Part shown: piece by piece, positions 1-6,950 of the stretch
Layout: each line of letters starts with the position of its first letter
How positions within the stretch are numbered: position 1 is the first letter of the stretch
Origin: Gemmatimonadota bacterium
GTDB taxonomy: Bacteria > Gemmatimonadota > Gemmatimonadetes > Gemmatimonadales > GWC2-71-9
Direction of reading: 5' to 3'
DNA: 8,589 nucleotides
Assembly (NCBI GenBank): GCA_025361465.1
Contig: JANYAG010000070.1
Coordinates: 1 to 8,589 of the forward strand
Position numbers and translations under genes: made by a program
The notes under the pieces: generated by a model
Told to the model about the DNA's origin: nothing
The model's database searches: none
The model's input: only the letters and a program-made list of their open reading frames with translations

Positions 1-1
1 A

Positions 2-3000
2 TACAACGATCAGGCCCCGCGTATCGTAGAAGATCAGGTGACCTACCCGATTGCCGCTGAGATGCTCAAGGTGCCCGGCTCGCGCACGGTCCGCGGCTAT
101 TCGTTCTTCGGCATCTCATTCGTGTACATAATCTTCGAAGACGGCACCGACCTCTACTGGGCTCGCTCAAGGGTGCTGGAGTACTTGAGCGGTATCAAGG
201 GCAAGCTCCCCGCGAACGTGACGCCGACGCTCGGGCCGGACGCCACCGGCCTCGGGTGGGTATACCAATATGCCCTGGAGGACACGACTGGGCGGAAGAC
301 CTTGGCCGAACTGCGCAGTATTCAGGATTGGTATCTGCGTTACGCGCTCACTGCAGTACCAGGTGTCTCCGAAGTTGCGGCGATCGGAGGATTTGAGAAG
401 CAATACCAGATCGATCTTGACCCGTCCAAGCTGCTGGGATACCGCATTCCGATCACGGCGGCGATGTCGGCAATCCAGAACGCCAACGCCGACATCGGGG
501 CGATGGTGGTCGAGCTCTCCGAGCGCGAGTACATGGTCCGCGGGCTCGGGTACCTCAAGTCGCTCGCCGATATCGAGAACGTCGTGGTGGGTGCCACCCA
601 GAACGGGACGCCGATCCGCGTCGCCGAGCTTGGCCGTGTGAGCGTCGGGCCGGCGGTCCGGCGCGGTGTTGCCGAGCTTGATGGGCGTGGTGACGCAGTG
701 GGCGGCATCGTGATCATGCGCTTCGGCCAGAACGCCCTCACCACCATCGGGCGGGTGAAGGACAAGATCAAGGAGATCCAGCGGGGGCTGCCCGTCGGGG
801 TCGTGCTCACGCCAGTCTACGATCGCAGCGACCTGATCCACCGGGCAATCGAGAACCTCCGCGGCAAGTTGCTGGAGGAGAGCCTGGTGGTGGCCCTGGT
901 GTGTATTGTGTTCCTGCTCCATGCCCGATCTGCGCTGGTCGCGATCATCACCCTGCCACTGGGCATCCTGATGGCGTTCATCGCGATGCGGCAGGTAGGG
1001 GTCGGGGCCGACATCATGTCCCTCGGAGGGATCGCCATCGCGATCGGGGCGATGATCGACGCGGCCATCGTCATGATCGAGAACATGCACAAGCATCTCG
1101 AGCGCGCGGTGGACGCGAAGCAGGTTGCTGCGGGGCGGAGCGAAGGCGGGAACTCGCTCGACACTTCGATCCTGACCGTGGCGGAGCGTTGGCAAGTCGT
1201 GCGGGAGTCAGCCAAGGAGGTCGGACCCGCGCTCTTCTTCTCGCTGCTCATCATCACCGTCTCCTTCATCCCGGTTTTTACGCTGGAGGGACAGGAAGGC
1301 AGACTCTTCAAGCCACTTGCCTTTACCAAGACCTTTGCCATGGCGGCGGCGAGCCTGCTGTCGGTGACCCTCGTGCCGGTGGCCATGGGACTCTTCATCC
1401 GTGGAAAAGTCTACCGGGAACAAGCCAATCCCGTGAATCGTCTGCTGATCGCGCTCTACCGCCCCGTGATCACCTTCGTGTTGCGGCGACGGTGGCCGGT
1501 GATCGGTGCGGCACTAGTGGCGTTGGTCCTTACCGCCATTCCGTGGTCGCGCCTTGGGAGCGAATTCATGCCGCCGCTCGGCGAGGGCACTATCCTGTTC
1601 ATGCCGACGACGCTGCCGGGGGTGAGCGTGGCACGGGCGCGCGAGATCCTCCGTATCCAGGACGGCATCCTCAAGAGCTTCCCGGAAGTCGATCACGTCT
1701 GGGGCAAGGCGGGTCGAGCCAATACCGCAACCGATCCGGCGGGGCTCGACATGTTCGAAACAACCATCAGCCTGAAGCCGGAGTCGGAATGGCGGAAGGG
1801 GATGACCTATGATGGGCTGGTGGCAGCGATGGACTCGGCGGTCCGGCTTCCGGGAATCACCAACGCTTGGACGATGCCGATCAAGGGACGCATCGATATG
1901 CTCGCGACCGGCATCCGCACCCCGGTGGGCATCAAGATCTTCGGGCCCGACCTTGCCGTGCTCGAACGACTGGGCAAGGAGGTCGAGCGAGTGGTGCAAA
2001 CAGTCCGGGGTACCCGGAGTGCCTTCGCGGAGCGGGCGGTCTCCGGATACTACCTCGACATTGACATCGATCGGGCCGCCGCCGCCCGCCATGGACTCAA
2101 CGTAGGGGATGTGCAAACCGTGATTGCCACTGCCGTCGGCGGGATGACCATCACCCAGACGGTGGAAGGTCGCGAGCGGTACGGCGTCCGGATCCGGTAT
2201 CCGCTCGAGCTGCGCGACAACCCAGAACGGCTCGCTTCCGTCCTGATTCCCGTTGCCCACGGCATTGGCAACGGCGCGCGCACCGGAGCGGGCACGCCGG
2301 GAGTTCAAATGGGTGCGCCCGGCTCTGGCAGCGGAGGGGATGCGTTCGTCCCCTTGGGGCAGATCGCCACGATCAAGCAGGTTGCGGGACCGATGGTGGT
2401 GCGGACTGAGGGCGCCCAGCCGACCGCATGGGTCTATGTGGATGTCGCCGGGCGAGACATCGGCAGTTACGTCGCCGATGCTCAGCGGCAGGTAGCGAGC
2501 TCGGTGACCATGCCCCCAGGCTACACGATGGTGTGGAGCGGCCAGTACGAATACATGCAGCGAGCCAAGGAGCGGATGAAGCTGGTCATTCCGGCCACAC
2601 TCGCCATCATCTTCATGCTGCTCTATTTCAATTTCAAGAACGTGGCAGAGTCCCTGATTGTGATGCTTTCGTTGCCGTTCGCGCTGGTGGGAGGCATCTG
2701 GTTCATCTGGCTGCTCGGGTACAACTGGTCGGTGGCGGTGGCGATCGGCTTCATCGCCCTCGCCGGCGTGGCCGCCGAAACCGGGGTGGTGATGCTGATT
2801 TATCTCGATCACGCCTGGGCGGCGCGCCGGGCAACCGGTAACCGTGCAACGTTGCGAGATCTCTATGAGGCCGTGATGGAAGGTGCGGTCGATCGAGTGC
2901 GCCCGAAAATGATGACCGTGACTGCGATCATGGCGGGATTGCTCCCGATTCTCTGGGGGTCGGGGGCGGGCGCGAGTGTCATGAAGCGAATCGCGGCACC

Positions 3001-3142
3001 GATGGTTGGGGGGATGATCAGCAGCACCGTACTGACGCTGATCGTGATTCCGGCGATCTATTCGCTCTGGAAGGAGCGAGAAGTCCGGTCCTTGGCAACG
3101 ACTGGCGCGCCGGCCCCAGCCGACCTCGTGGTGGAGGTGTAG
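2..3142 (+). CDS. cusA: CusA/CzcA-type heavy-metal RND efflux pump, 5'-truncated
   Basis: Inner-membrane RND (HME subfamily) proton antiporter that would move Cu(I)/Ag(I) out through a CusB/CusC-type tripartite complex. The frame is open from base 2 and its first codons (YNDQAPRIVEDQVTYP) match the region around residue 53 of E. coli CusA as I recall it, so about 50 codons including the first membrane helix lie upstream. The GTG at 38 is internal, not the true start. Numbering from that GTG: the methionines in FMPTTLPG (522), LDMFETT (572) and RIDMLATG (621) keep the spacing of the CusA Cu/Ag triad M573/M623/M672. The proton-relay residues are D341 (GAMIDAAIVMIEN), E914 (GVAAETGVV) and K957 (VRPKMMTV), matching D405/E939/K984. 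Oddities are a loop about 13 residues longer than in E. coli after KHLER and a Gly-rich insertion at about 741-768. The intact triad favours Cu/Ag over Zn/Co/Cd. Family assignment is very secure; metal specificity is inferred. Confidence 0.96.
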   Translation, partial: YNDQAPRIVEDQVTYPIAAEMLKVPGSRTVRGYSFFGISFVYIIFEDGTDLYWARSRVLEYLSGIKGKLPANVTPTLGPDATGLGWVYQYALEDTTGRKTLAELRSIQDWYLRYALTAVPGVSEVAAIGGFEKQYQIDLDPSKLLGYRIPITAAMSAIQNANADIGAMVVELSEREYMVRGLGYLKSLADIENVVVGATQNGTPIRVAELGRVSVGPAVRRGVAELDGRGDAVGGIVIMRFGQNALTTIGRVKDKIKEIQRGLPVGVVLTPVYDRSDLIHRAIENLRGKLLEESLVVALVCIVFLLHARSALVAIITLPLGILMAFIAMRQVGVGADIMSLGGIAIAIGAMIDAAIVMIENMHKHLERAVDAKQVAAGRSEGGNSLDTSILTVAERWQVVRESAKEVGPALFFSLLIITVSFIPVFTLEGQEGRLFKPLAFTKTFAMAAASLLSVTLVPVAMGLFIRGKVYREQANPVNRLLIALYRPVITFVLRRRWPVIGAALVALVLTAIPWSRLGSEFMPPLGEGTILFMPTTLPGVSVARAREILRIQDGILKSFPEVDHVWGKAGRANTATDPAGLDMFETTISLKPESEWRKGMTYDGLVAAMDSAVRLPGITNAWTMPIKGRIDMLATGIRTPVGIKIFGPDLAVLERLGKEVERVVQTVRGTRSAFAERAVSGYYLDIDIDRAAAARHGLNVGDVQTVIATAVGGMTITQTVEGRERYGVRIRYPLELRDNPERLASVLIPVAHGIGNGARTGAGTPGVQMGAPGSGSGGDAFVPLGQIATIKQVAGPMVVRTEGAQPTAWVYVDVAGRDIGSYVADAQRQVASSVTMPPGYTMVWSGQYEYMQRAKERMKLVIPATLAIIFMLLYFNFKNVAESLIVMLSLPFALVGGIWFIWLLGYNWSVAVAIGFIALAGVAAETGVVMLIYLDHAWAARRATGNRATLRDLYEAVMEGAVDRVRPKMMTVTAIMAGLLPILWGSGAGASVMKRIAAPMVGGMISSTVLTLIVIPAIYSLWKEREVRSLATTGAPAPADLVVEV

Positions 3143-3154
3143 TACTCAAGCAGC

Positions 3155-3173
3155 GGCGGTCCACCGGACCGCC
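3155..3173 (+). terminator. Hairpin after cusA (possible terminator or mRNA-end structure)
   Basis: A perfect 8-bp inverted repeat, GGCGGTCC-acc-GGACCGCC, begins 13 bases after the cusA stop and ends 31 bases before the lipoprotein start. No T-run follows, so it is not a classical intrinsic terminator. It could trim or stabilise the 3' end of the pump message or reduce read-through into the next gene. The structure is certain as sequence; its role is a guess. Confidence 0.4.
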
Positions 3174-3204
3174 ACCGTCATCTCGTTGTGAAGGAGGGTG
3201 CCAC

Positions 3205-3714
3205 ATGACCGAAATTCCCGTTGTCCGCGTCCTCATCATGGGCGCGCTGGTCCTCGCCACCGCGTGCACCTCAAGCATGATGGACACGGGAGCGGCAACA
3301 CAGCTCGTGTCGGTCAGTCCACGGGGTGGTGCCGCCGGCGTGGCGGTGTCGCCAGATATCGTGCTGACGTTCAGCGAGCCCATGATGACCGGCATGGAAC
3401 AGTACATGGCCCTCCATCAAGGTGGTGTCACCGGCCCGACCACGCCGATGACATGCTCCTGGTCGGATGGTCGTCGAACACTCAGCTGTCGTCCGGGACA
3501 ACCGCTGGCCGCCGGCACCCGGTATACCATCCACGTCGGCGGCGGCATGATGGACGCCAACGATCTGCCAGTCGGCATGGATCAATACGGCATGGGGATG
3601 GGAGGCCAGCTTGCCACCGGCGGGATGATGGGTGGCCAGACCGGCATGATGGGCACCGGCTGGATGCACGCCGATGGGTCGTATGGAATGATGTTCGACT
3701 TCACGACGCGATAG
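3205..3714 (+). CDS. Met-rich lipoprotein with bacterial Ig-like domain
   Basis: A predicted 169-residue envelope lipoprotein. Residues 1-21 form a lipoprotein signal (hydrophobic stretch, then LATAC with lipidation Cys21). Residues about 33-112 look like one SbsA/Big_5-type Ig-like domain: VSVSPRGGAAGVAVSPDIVL, TFSEPMM and LAAGTRYTIHV are the usual strand signatures. C84 and C95 could form a disulfide. The tail (about 115-165) is Gly/Met-rich with repeated GMM, GMG and GGMMGG motifs; the whole protein has 21 Met residues and His at 71, 110 and 155, a composition typical of periplasmic Cu(I)/Ag(I) binders. The ATG is preceded by a strong AAGGAGG with 7-base spacing. It lies 62 bases after cusA in the same direction, so co-transcription is plausible. 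I know no named family for the whole protein; metal binding is inferred from composition and context. Confidence 0.85.
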   Translation: MTEIPVVRVLIMGALVLATACTSSMMDTGAATQLVSVSPRGGAAGVAVSPDIVLTFSEPMMTGMEQYMALHQGGVTGPTTPMTCSWSDGRRTLSCRPGQPLAAGTRYTIHVGGGMMDANDLPVGMDQYGMGMGGQLATGGMMGGQTGMMGTGWMHADGSYGMMFDFTTR

Positions 3715-3722
3715 GCGGGGAA

Positions 3723-3935
3723 GTGTCAAGACCCGTGAAGTCACCCCGGATCTTCCTGTCGGTGGCCACTCGCTACCTGATTGCCGGGGCGGCGGCGTAC
3801 TGCCCGGTCGGGTCCTCGGCGTGGTACTTCGTCCGGACCGGCAACGGAACCCGTGAACTCGACGTGCGCGAGGCGATTGTCCATGTGGCCCAGCGATCAA
3901 CGGAGATCGGAGTGCCGACCGTCGGTGCGGGTTGA
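3723..3935 (+). CDS. Possible small membrane-anchored protein (doubtful)
   Basis: A 70-codon frame opening at GTG 3723, eight bases after the lipoprotein stop, and ending in TGA at 3933-3935. Its product would have a basic N-terminus, a moderately hydrophobic stretch at about residues 10-37 (RIFLSVATRYLIAGAAAY then SSAWYFV) and a short polar tail. The ribosome site is poor: GGGGAA almost touches the GTG. A later GTG at 3735 is no better. I recognise no family. In favour are the close spacing, one possible membrane segment and a perfect hairpin directly after the stop. Against are the weak start and the ease with which GC-rich DNA leaves short frames open. It may also be a decayed remnant of a longer envelope protein. 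Confidence 0.3.
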   Translation: MSRPVKSPRIFLSVATRYLIAGAAAYCPVGSSAWYFVRTGNGTRELDVREAIVHVAQRSTEIGVPTVGAG

Positions 3936-3950
3936 CCGGCCGAGGGCCGG
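3936..3950 (+). terminator. GC hairpin directly after the small frame
   Basis: CCGGCC-GAG-GGCCGG is a perfect 6-bp stem with a 3-base loop starting at the first base after the TGA at 3933-3935. No T-run follows. Its position suits an end-of-transcript structure for the lipoprotein unit and separates that unit from the promoter-like elements that follow. Confidence 0.4.
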
Positions 3951-3973
3951 CGCAACGCGCGGGAGGGCACTCG

Positions 3974-3987
3974 GGTTCTCGAGAACC
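3974..3987. promoter_or_regulatory. 14-bp perfect palindrome (candidate operator)
   Basis: GGTTCTCGAGAACC is a perfect 14-bp palindrome with no spacer, 14 bases upstream of the first CTTAAC half-site and well before the DUF411 gene. A spacer-free palindrome outside coding sequence is a common form for the binding site of a dimeric regulator. No known operator consensus was matched, so the role is open. Confidence 0.3.
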
Positions 3988-4000
3988 ATGTTCAAGCCCG

Positions 4001-4045
4001 CTTAACGTCGTCTTCCGAGAGTCTTAACACCCGGTCTCCTATGCT
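4001..4045 (+). promoter_or_regulatory. Candidate OmpR-type activator box plus -10 for the DUF411 gene
   Basis: CTTAAC at 4001-4006 and again at 4023-4028 are exactly 22 bases apart, with a weaker CTTCCG at 4012-4017 midway, giving three half-sites in 11-bp phase. OmpR/PhoB-family regulators typically bind such phased direct repeats. TATGCT at 4040-4045 resembles a -10 element, 11 bases after the last half-site. There is no good -35 (GAGAGT occupies 4017-4022), as expected for an activator-dependent promoter. A transcript from here would have a leader of roughly 60-65 bases, including the small hairpin GACCC-GCC-GGGTC at 4062-4074. The regulator encoded at 6780-6103 is the natural candidate to bind; that link is inferred. 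Confidence 0.45.
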
Positions 4046-4114
4046 TGCCATGTGGTTGGCTGACCCGCCGGGTCGGCGCCACGTGATCCCAGGCATTTCT
4101 CACCAGAGGTTTCC

Positions 4115-4609
4115 ATGCGTTTTCGATCAGCCCTGTTCCTCACCATGCTCCCGACACTCGCCGTGTCGCTGCTCTCCGCTGTCCCTGCGCAGGCGCAGGC
4201 CCATGCCAGCCACGCTGCTGGCCCCGGGACCGCGCTCCCAACCATCACGGTGCACAAGAACCCCGAGTGTGGCTGTTGTGACAAGTGGATCGCCATGGCC
4301 AAGGCGGAAGGGTTCAAGGTCGAGGTGGTCATATCAGATGACTTGAGCGACGTGAAGCGCAAGGCCGGAGTGCCGCCGGCACAGGCGGCGTGCCATACAG
4401 CAACCGCCGGCGGATACGTCTTCGAAGGGCACGTGCCGCTTGATCTCGTCCGCAATGTGCTCGAAACCAAACCGGCGATCGCCGGACTGCTCGTGGCGGG
4501 GATGCCCCCGTCCTCTCCTGGCATGGAAGAGCCCGGGCAGGCTCATCAGCCATATGAGGTGCTGGCCATGGGCAGGGACGGCAAACTGACTACGTACGCG
4601 CACCGTTAG
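4115..4609 (+). CDS. Secreted DUF411 metal-binding protein
   Basis: A 164-residue protein of the DUF411 family (sometimes labelled CopG-like), periplasmic proteins common in copper/silver resistance loci and thought to bind metal. Residues 1-27 form a Sec signal peptide ending AQA. The mature N-terminus is His-bearing (QAHASH), followed by the conserved KNPECGCCDKW motif (C52, C54, C55), then ACHT (C93, H94), the GYVFEGHVP block (H106) and AGMPPSSPGME (M130, M137). These are all the hallmark blocks of the family in the usual order and at full length. AGAGG sits 5 bases before the ATG. It follows the phased CTTAAC promoter region and converges on the sensor kinase gene, which ends 70 bases away on the other strand. 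Family assignment is secure; the biochemical role is not settled. Confidence 0.93.
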   Translation: MRFRSALFLTMLPTLAVSLLSAVPAQAQAHASHAAGPGTALPTITVHKNPECGCCDKWIAMAKAEGFKVEVVISDDLSDVKRKAGVPPAQAACHTATAGGYVFEGHVPLDLVRNVLETKPAIAGLLVAGMPPSSPGMEEPGQAHQPYEVLAMGRDGKLTTYAHR

Positions 4610-4679
4610 CCGCGGCGGCAACACTCGGGGAGGTGGTAGCGTCGGCATCTGGACAGGAGCCGCGATCGTGCGGTCCGGT

Positions 4680-6101
4680 TCAGGTCACCCGGGCCGTCGA
4701 TCGGGCTGCGGGTCCCTCGAGCGGCAGGCAGAGGCGGAAGATCGCCCCTGGCCCATTGCCGACGAATTCGAGGTGACCCCCGTGGGCCTCGGCACCGGCC
4801 TTGGCGATCGCCAAACCAAGGCCAGTGCCGTCGCTTCGCTGCCGCGCTGGATCGCCGCGGAAGAACCGGACGAACAGACGTGGTACGTGCTCCGGACTGA
4901 TCCCCGGCCCATCGTCACGGACCGTCAGGACCGCACCACCCTCATCGGCAAGTTCGATCCGGACCTCGCCTCCTGATCGGCAGTACCGCACCGCATTGTC
5001 CACGAGATTGCTCACCACCTGCTCCAGCATGCGCTCATCACCCGGGAGCGTTACCTGTTCCGCGTGAATGGCAAGATGGACGCCGCGAGTTGCCGCCGCC
5101 GAGTCAAACCGCGACACCACGCGGTGGATCAGCCCGCGAATGTCGACGTCAGCCACATGCTCCAGCGGCACAGCGGAGTCGGAACGCGCGAGCACCAACA
5201 GGTCGCTCGCGAGCCTGGAGAGTCGCTTCACTTCCTCACGGCACCGGACCAGGGTTTCCCGATACTCCTCCGTGCTCCGCTCTCGTTTCAGCGTGACGTC
5301 GAGTTCGCCCTTGAGGACAGTGAGGGGTGCCCGGAGCTCGTGGCTCGCGTCGTCGGTGAACTGGCGCTGGATCTGAAACGCTCCATCGAGCCGGTCGAGC
5401 ATCAGGTTCAGGACCGTCACCAGCCGCGTGAATTCCTCGGCGTCCGCATGCGCCGTGATACGCTCGGAGAGGGTTCCTGCGGAGATCGATTCGGCCTGCG
5501 CGGTGATCTCCCCTGTTGGCCGCAACGCGACCGCCGCCAGCTTCCTTCCGAGCGCGTACGCCCAGATGGTTCCCAACACCGTCAGGAGCATGACGAGCAC
5601 CGAGAATCGGATCAGGGTCTGGCGCAGGGGTTCGGTGGGTGCGGCCACCTGCAGGAGATGGACCTGGTGGGCCGCGCCGACGAGTTGCATCGGGTAGACC
5701 ACACTGCGGAGCGGCCGGCCGCGCCAACTCTGGCTGAAGGTCGCCACTCGGCCAGCGGCCGCGGCGACAAGAGCGGACGGTGGCAGCACGAGATCACTCG
5801 AGAGATTGCTGCTGCGTACTACCGGCCGGCCATCCTGGTTCCAGAGCTGGGCGTACCGGATCAACTCCACCGAAGGCCCTTCTCGTGCGGCGAGCAGGAC
5901 ACCCTCATGGAACTTGAATTCCGATCCGCTGGTTGCGGCGCCGGCCTGCGCCTCCACTTCTGCGAGGTGGACCAGGGTCCCGTCGAGCTGACGGTAGAGG
6001 ATGGTGCGCAGGGCGATTACGCTGACGACGCCGGAGGCAACGAGCAGCGCGAAGACTCCCAGGGCTACGCGGAGCGCGAGGGCGGCCCGAAAGGACGTCA
6101 C
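4680..6101 (-). CDS. cusS: CusS-like heavy-metal sensor histidine kinase
   Basis: Inner-membrane sensor of a two-component pair, 473 residues from the GTG at 6101. Order: TM1 at about 8-31, a periplasmic sensor region at about 32-162, TM2 at about 164-186, HAMP (about 187-240), HisKA with phospho-acceptor H254 in DASHELRAPLTVL, and HATPase_c with N-box N365/N369 (SNLVDNAVRY), G1 box RDDGPGIS (D397) and G2 box GTGLGLAIAKA. All catalytic boxes are intact. The periplasmic part has few metal-type ligands (for example H145 and H149), so the signal cannot be read from sequence. The GTG start is chosen because GGAG lies 6 bases upstream and the regulator's TGA ends one base before it, implying translational coupling. 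An ATG at 6170 would add 23 residues inside the regulator gene and is less likely. A copper/silver role is inferred from cusA nearby. Confidence 0.93.
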   Translation of the reverse strand: MTSFRAALALRVALGVFALLVASGVVSVIALRTILYRQLDGTLVHLAEVEAQAGAATSGSEFKFHEGVLLAAREGPSVELIRYAQLWNQDGRPVVRSSNLSSDLVLPPSALVAAAAGRVATFSQSWRGRPLRSVVYPMQLVGAAHQVHLLQVAAPTEPLRQTLIRFSVLVMLLTVLGTIWAYALGRKLAAVALRPTGEITAQAESISAGTLSERITAHADAEEFTRLVTVLNLMLDRLDGAFQIQRQFTDDASHELRAPLTVLKGELDVTLKRERSTEEYRETLVRCREEVKRLSRLASDLLVLARSDSAVPLEHVADVDIRGLIHRVVSRFDSAAATRGVHLAIHAEQVTLPGDERMLEQVVSNLVDNAVRYCRSGGEVRIELADEGGAVLTVRDDGPGISPEHVPRLFVRFFRGDPARQRSDGTGLGLAIAKAGAEAHGGHLEFVGNGPGAIFRLCLPLEGPAARSTARVT

Positions 6102-6102
6102 A

Positions 6103-6780
6103 TCATTCTCCAGATTCCCGGAGGGCGTATCCCGCTCCGCGGACCGTCTGAAGAAGGCGCAGACCGCCATGTTCCTCGAGCTTCTTGCGCAGATTGGAGA
6201 TGTGTGCCTCGATCACGTTCGTCTCCGGATCGAACGACATGTCCCACACCTTCTCGAGCAACTGGACGCGAGTGACCACATGTTCGGGGTGCAGCATGAA
6301 GTACTCCAGCAGTCGGAACTCCCTGGGTGACAGATCGATCAGCTGTGTCCCCCGGCGCACTTGGCGCTTGAGGCGATCCAGCTCCAGATCACCGAAGCGC
6401 AATGTGCCGCTCACCGGTCCTGTCTGCCTGCGGGTGAGCGCCCTCACCCGGGCCAACAACTCGTCGAAGTCGAAGGGTTTGGTCAGGTAGTCGTCCGCCC
6501 CAGCGTTCAGCCCGCGGACCACGTCCGGGGTTGAATCCCGGCCGGTGAGCATCAGGATCGGAGTGACAATGCCTTCCCGTCGCAGCTCCGTCGAAAGCTG
6601 CAATCCGTTCCGCTTGGGAAGCTGGATGTCGAGCAAGATCAGGTCATAGGGGTTGAGGTGGCCAAGGAATGATCCCTCCTCGCCGTCGGTGGCGATGTCG
6701 ACTGCATGGCCCTCTTCCTCCAATCCTTGCTTGAGGAATCGTGCGGTCTTGGGGTCATCTTCGACAACCAGAATTCGCAC
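6103..6780 (-). CDS. cusR: OmpR-family response regulator (CusR-like)
   Basis: A 225-residue DNA-binding response regulator, first gene of the operon with the sensor kinase. The receiver domain (about 1-115) has the acidic pocket D8/D9 after RILVVE, phospho-acceptor D51 (LILLDIQLP), T79 and K101 (TKPFDFDELLARV). The C-terminal winged helix (about 125-220) carries LSPREFRLLEYFMLHP, the recognition region NVIEAHISNLRKKLE and the wing TVRGAGYALR. The GTG at 6780 gives the standard family length and has GGAG 6 bases upstream. A TTG at 6879 in the same frame would add 33 low-complexity residues and is unlikely. The stop is one base from the kinase start. CusR is the likely specificity because of cusA and DUF411, but other metal regulators of this family (CopR, PcoR, SilR) look alike. 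Confidence 0.93.
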   Translation of the reverse strand: MRILVVEDDPKTARFLKQGLEEEGHAVDIATDGEEGSFLGHLNPYDLILLDIQLPKRNGLQLSTELRREGIVTPILMLTGRDSTPDVVRGLNAGADDYLTKPFDFDELLARVRALTRRQTGPVSGTLRFGDLELDRLKRQVRRGTQLIDLSPREFRLLEYFMLHPEHVVTRVQLLEKVWDMSFDPETNVIEAHISNLRKKLEEHGGLRLLQTVRGAGYALRESGE

Positions 6781-6883
6781 CTGCGGCTCCGGGGTGACGG
6801 GATGGGGTGAGAATGGATTGTGCGGCCGGTCGAGCTTTCCGAAGTCCGTCTGCCCGGGCGCGCCGGATTCCAGTTCCAAGATA

Positions 6884-6902
6884 CCTCAATCTCCCGTTGA
6901 GG
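6884..6902 (-). promoter_or_regulatory. Inverted repeat in the cusR leader
   Basis: CCTCAA-TCTCCCG-TTGAGG is a perfect 6-bp inverted repeat with a 7-base spacer, about 105-120 bases upstream of the chosen regulator start. It could be a dimer-binding operator or a weak RNA hairpin in the leader. If translation really began at TTG 6879, this element would crowd the ribosome site. Confidence 0.3.
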
Positions 6903-6934
6903 AACCTGGAATGCCAAACCGAGGTGTGCCGCGT

Positions 6935-6950
6935 CTCAACAAACCTTAAC
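6935..6950 (-). promoter_or_regulatory. CTTAAC-type site upstream of cusR (candidate autoregulation box)
   Basis: CTCAAC at 6935-6940 and CTTAAC at 6945-6950 form a direct repeat with 10-bp phase (GTTAAG-N4-GTTGAG toward cusR on the minus strand). The half-site matches those before the DUF411 gene at 4001 and 4023. On the minus strand TTGAGA next to the box could act as a -35, with TGGCAT 17 bases later as a weak -10. The site could serve autoregulation of the cusRS operon, activation of the divergent YHS gene, or both. Confidence 0.35.

Noticed and set aside
1514..2812. Long minus-strand open frame of 432 codons inside cusA
   Set aside because: It lies wholly antisense to the clearly conserved pump gene, has no recognisable domain and is rich in Arg, His, Asp and Pro as expected for a GC-rich antisense shadow.
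4041..4346. Plus-strand ATG frame starting at 4041
   Set aside because: Its ATG falls within the likely -10 element and the frame overlaps the DUF411 gene out of phase, with no family signal.
4660..4673. CCGC-GATCGT-GCGG as a terminator between the convergent DUF411 and kinase genes
   Set aside because: Only a 4-bp stem with a 6-base loop and no T-run on either strand; too weak to call.
5064..6275. Plus-strand open frame of 403 codons over the kinase and regulator genes
   Set aside because: It is antisense to two genes with complete catalytic motifs, and its residues show no family signature.
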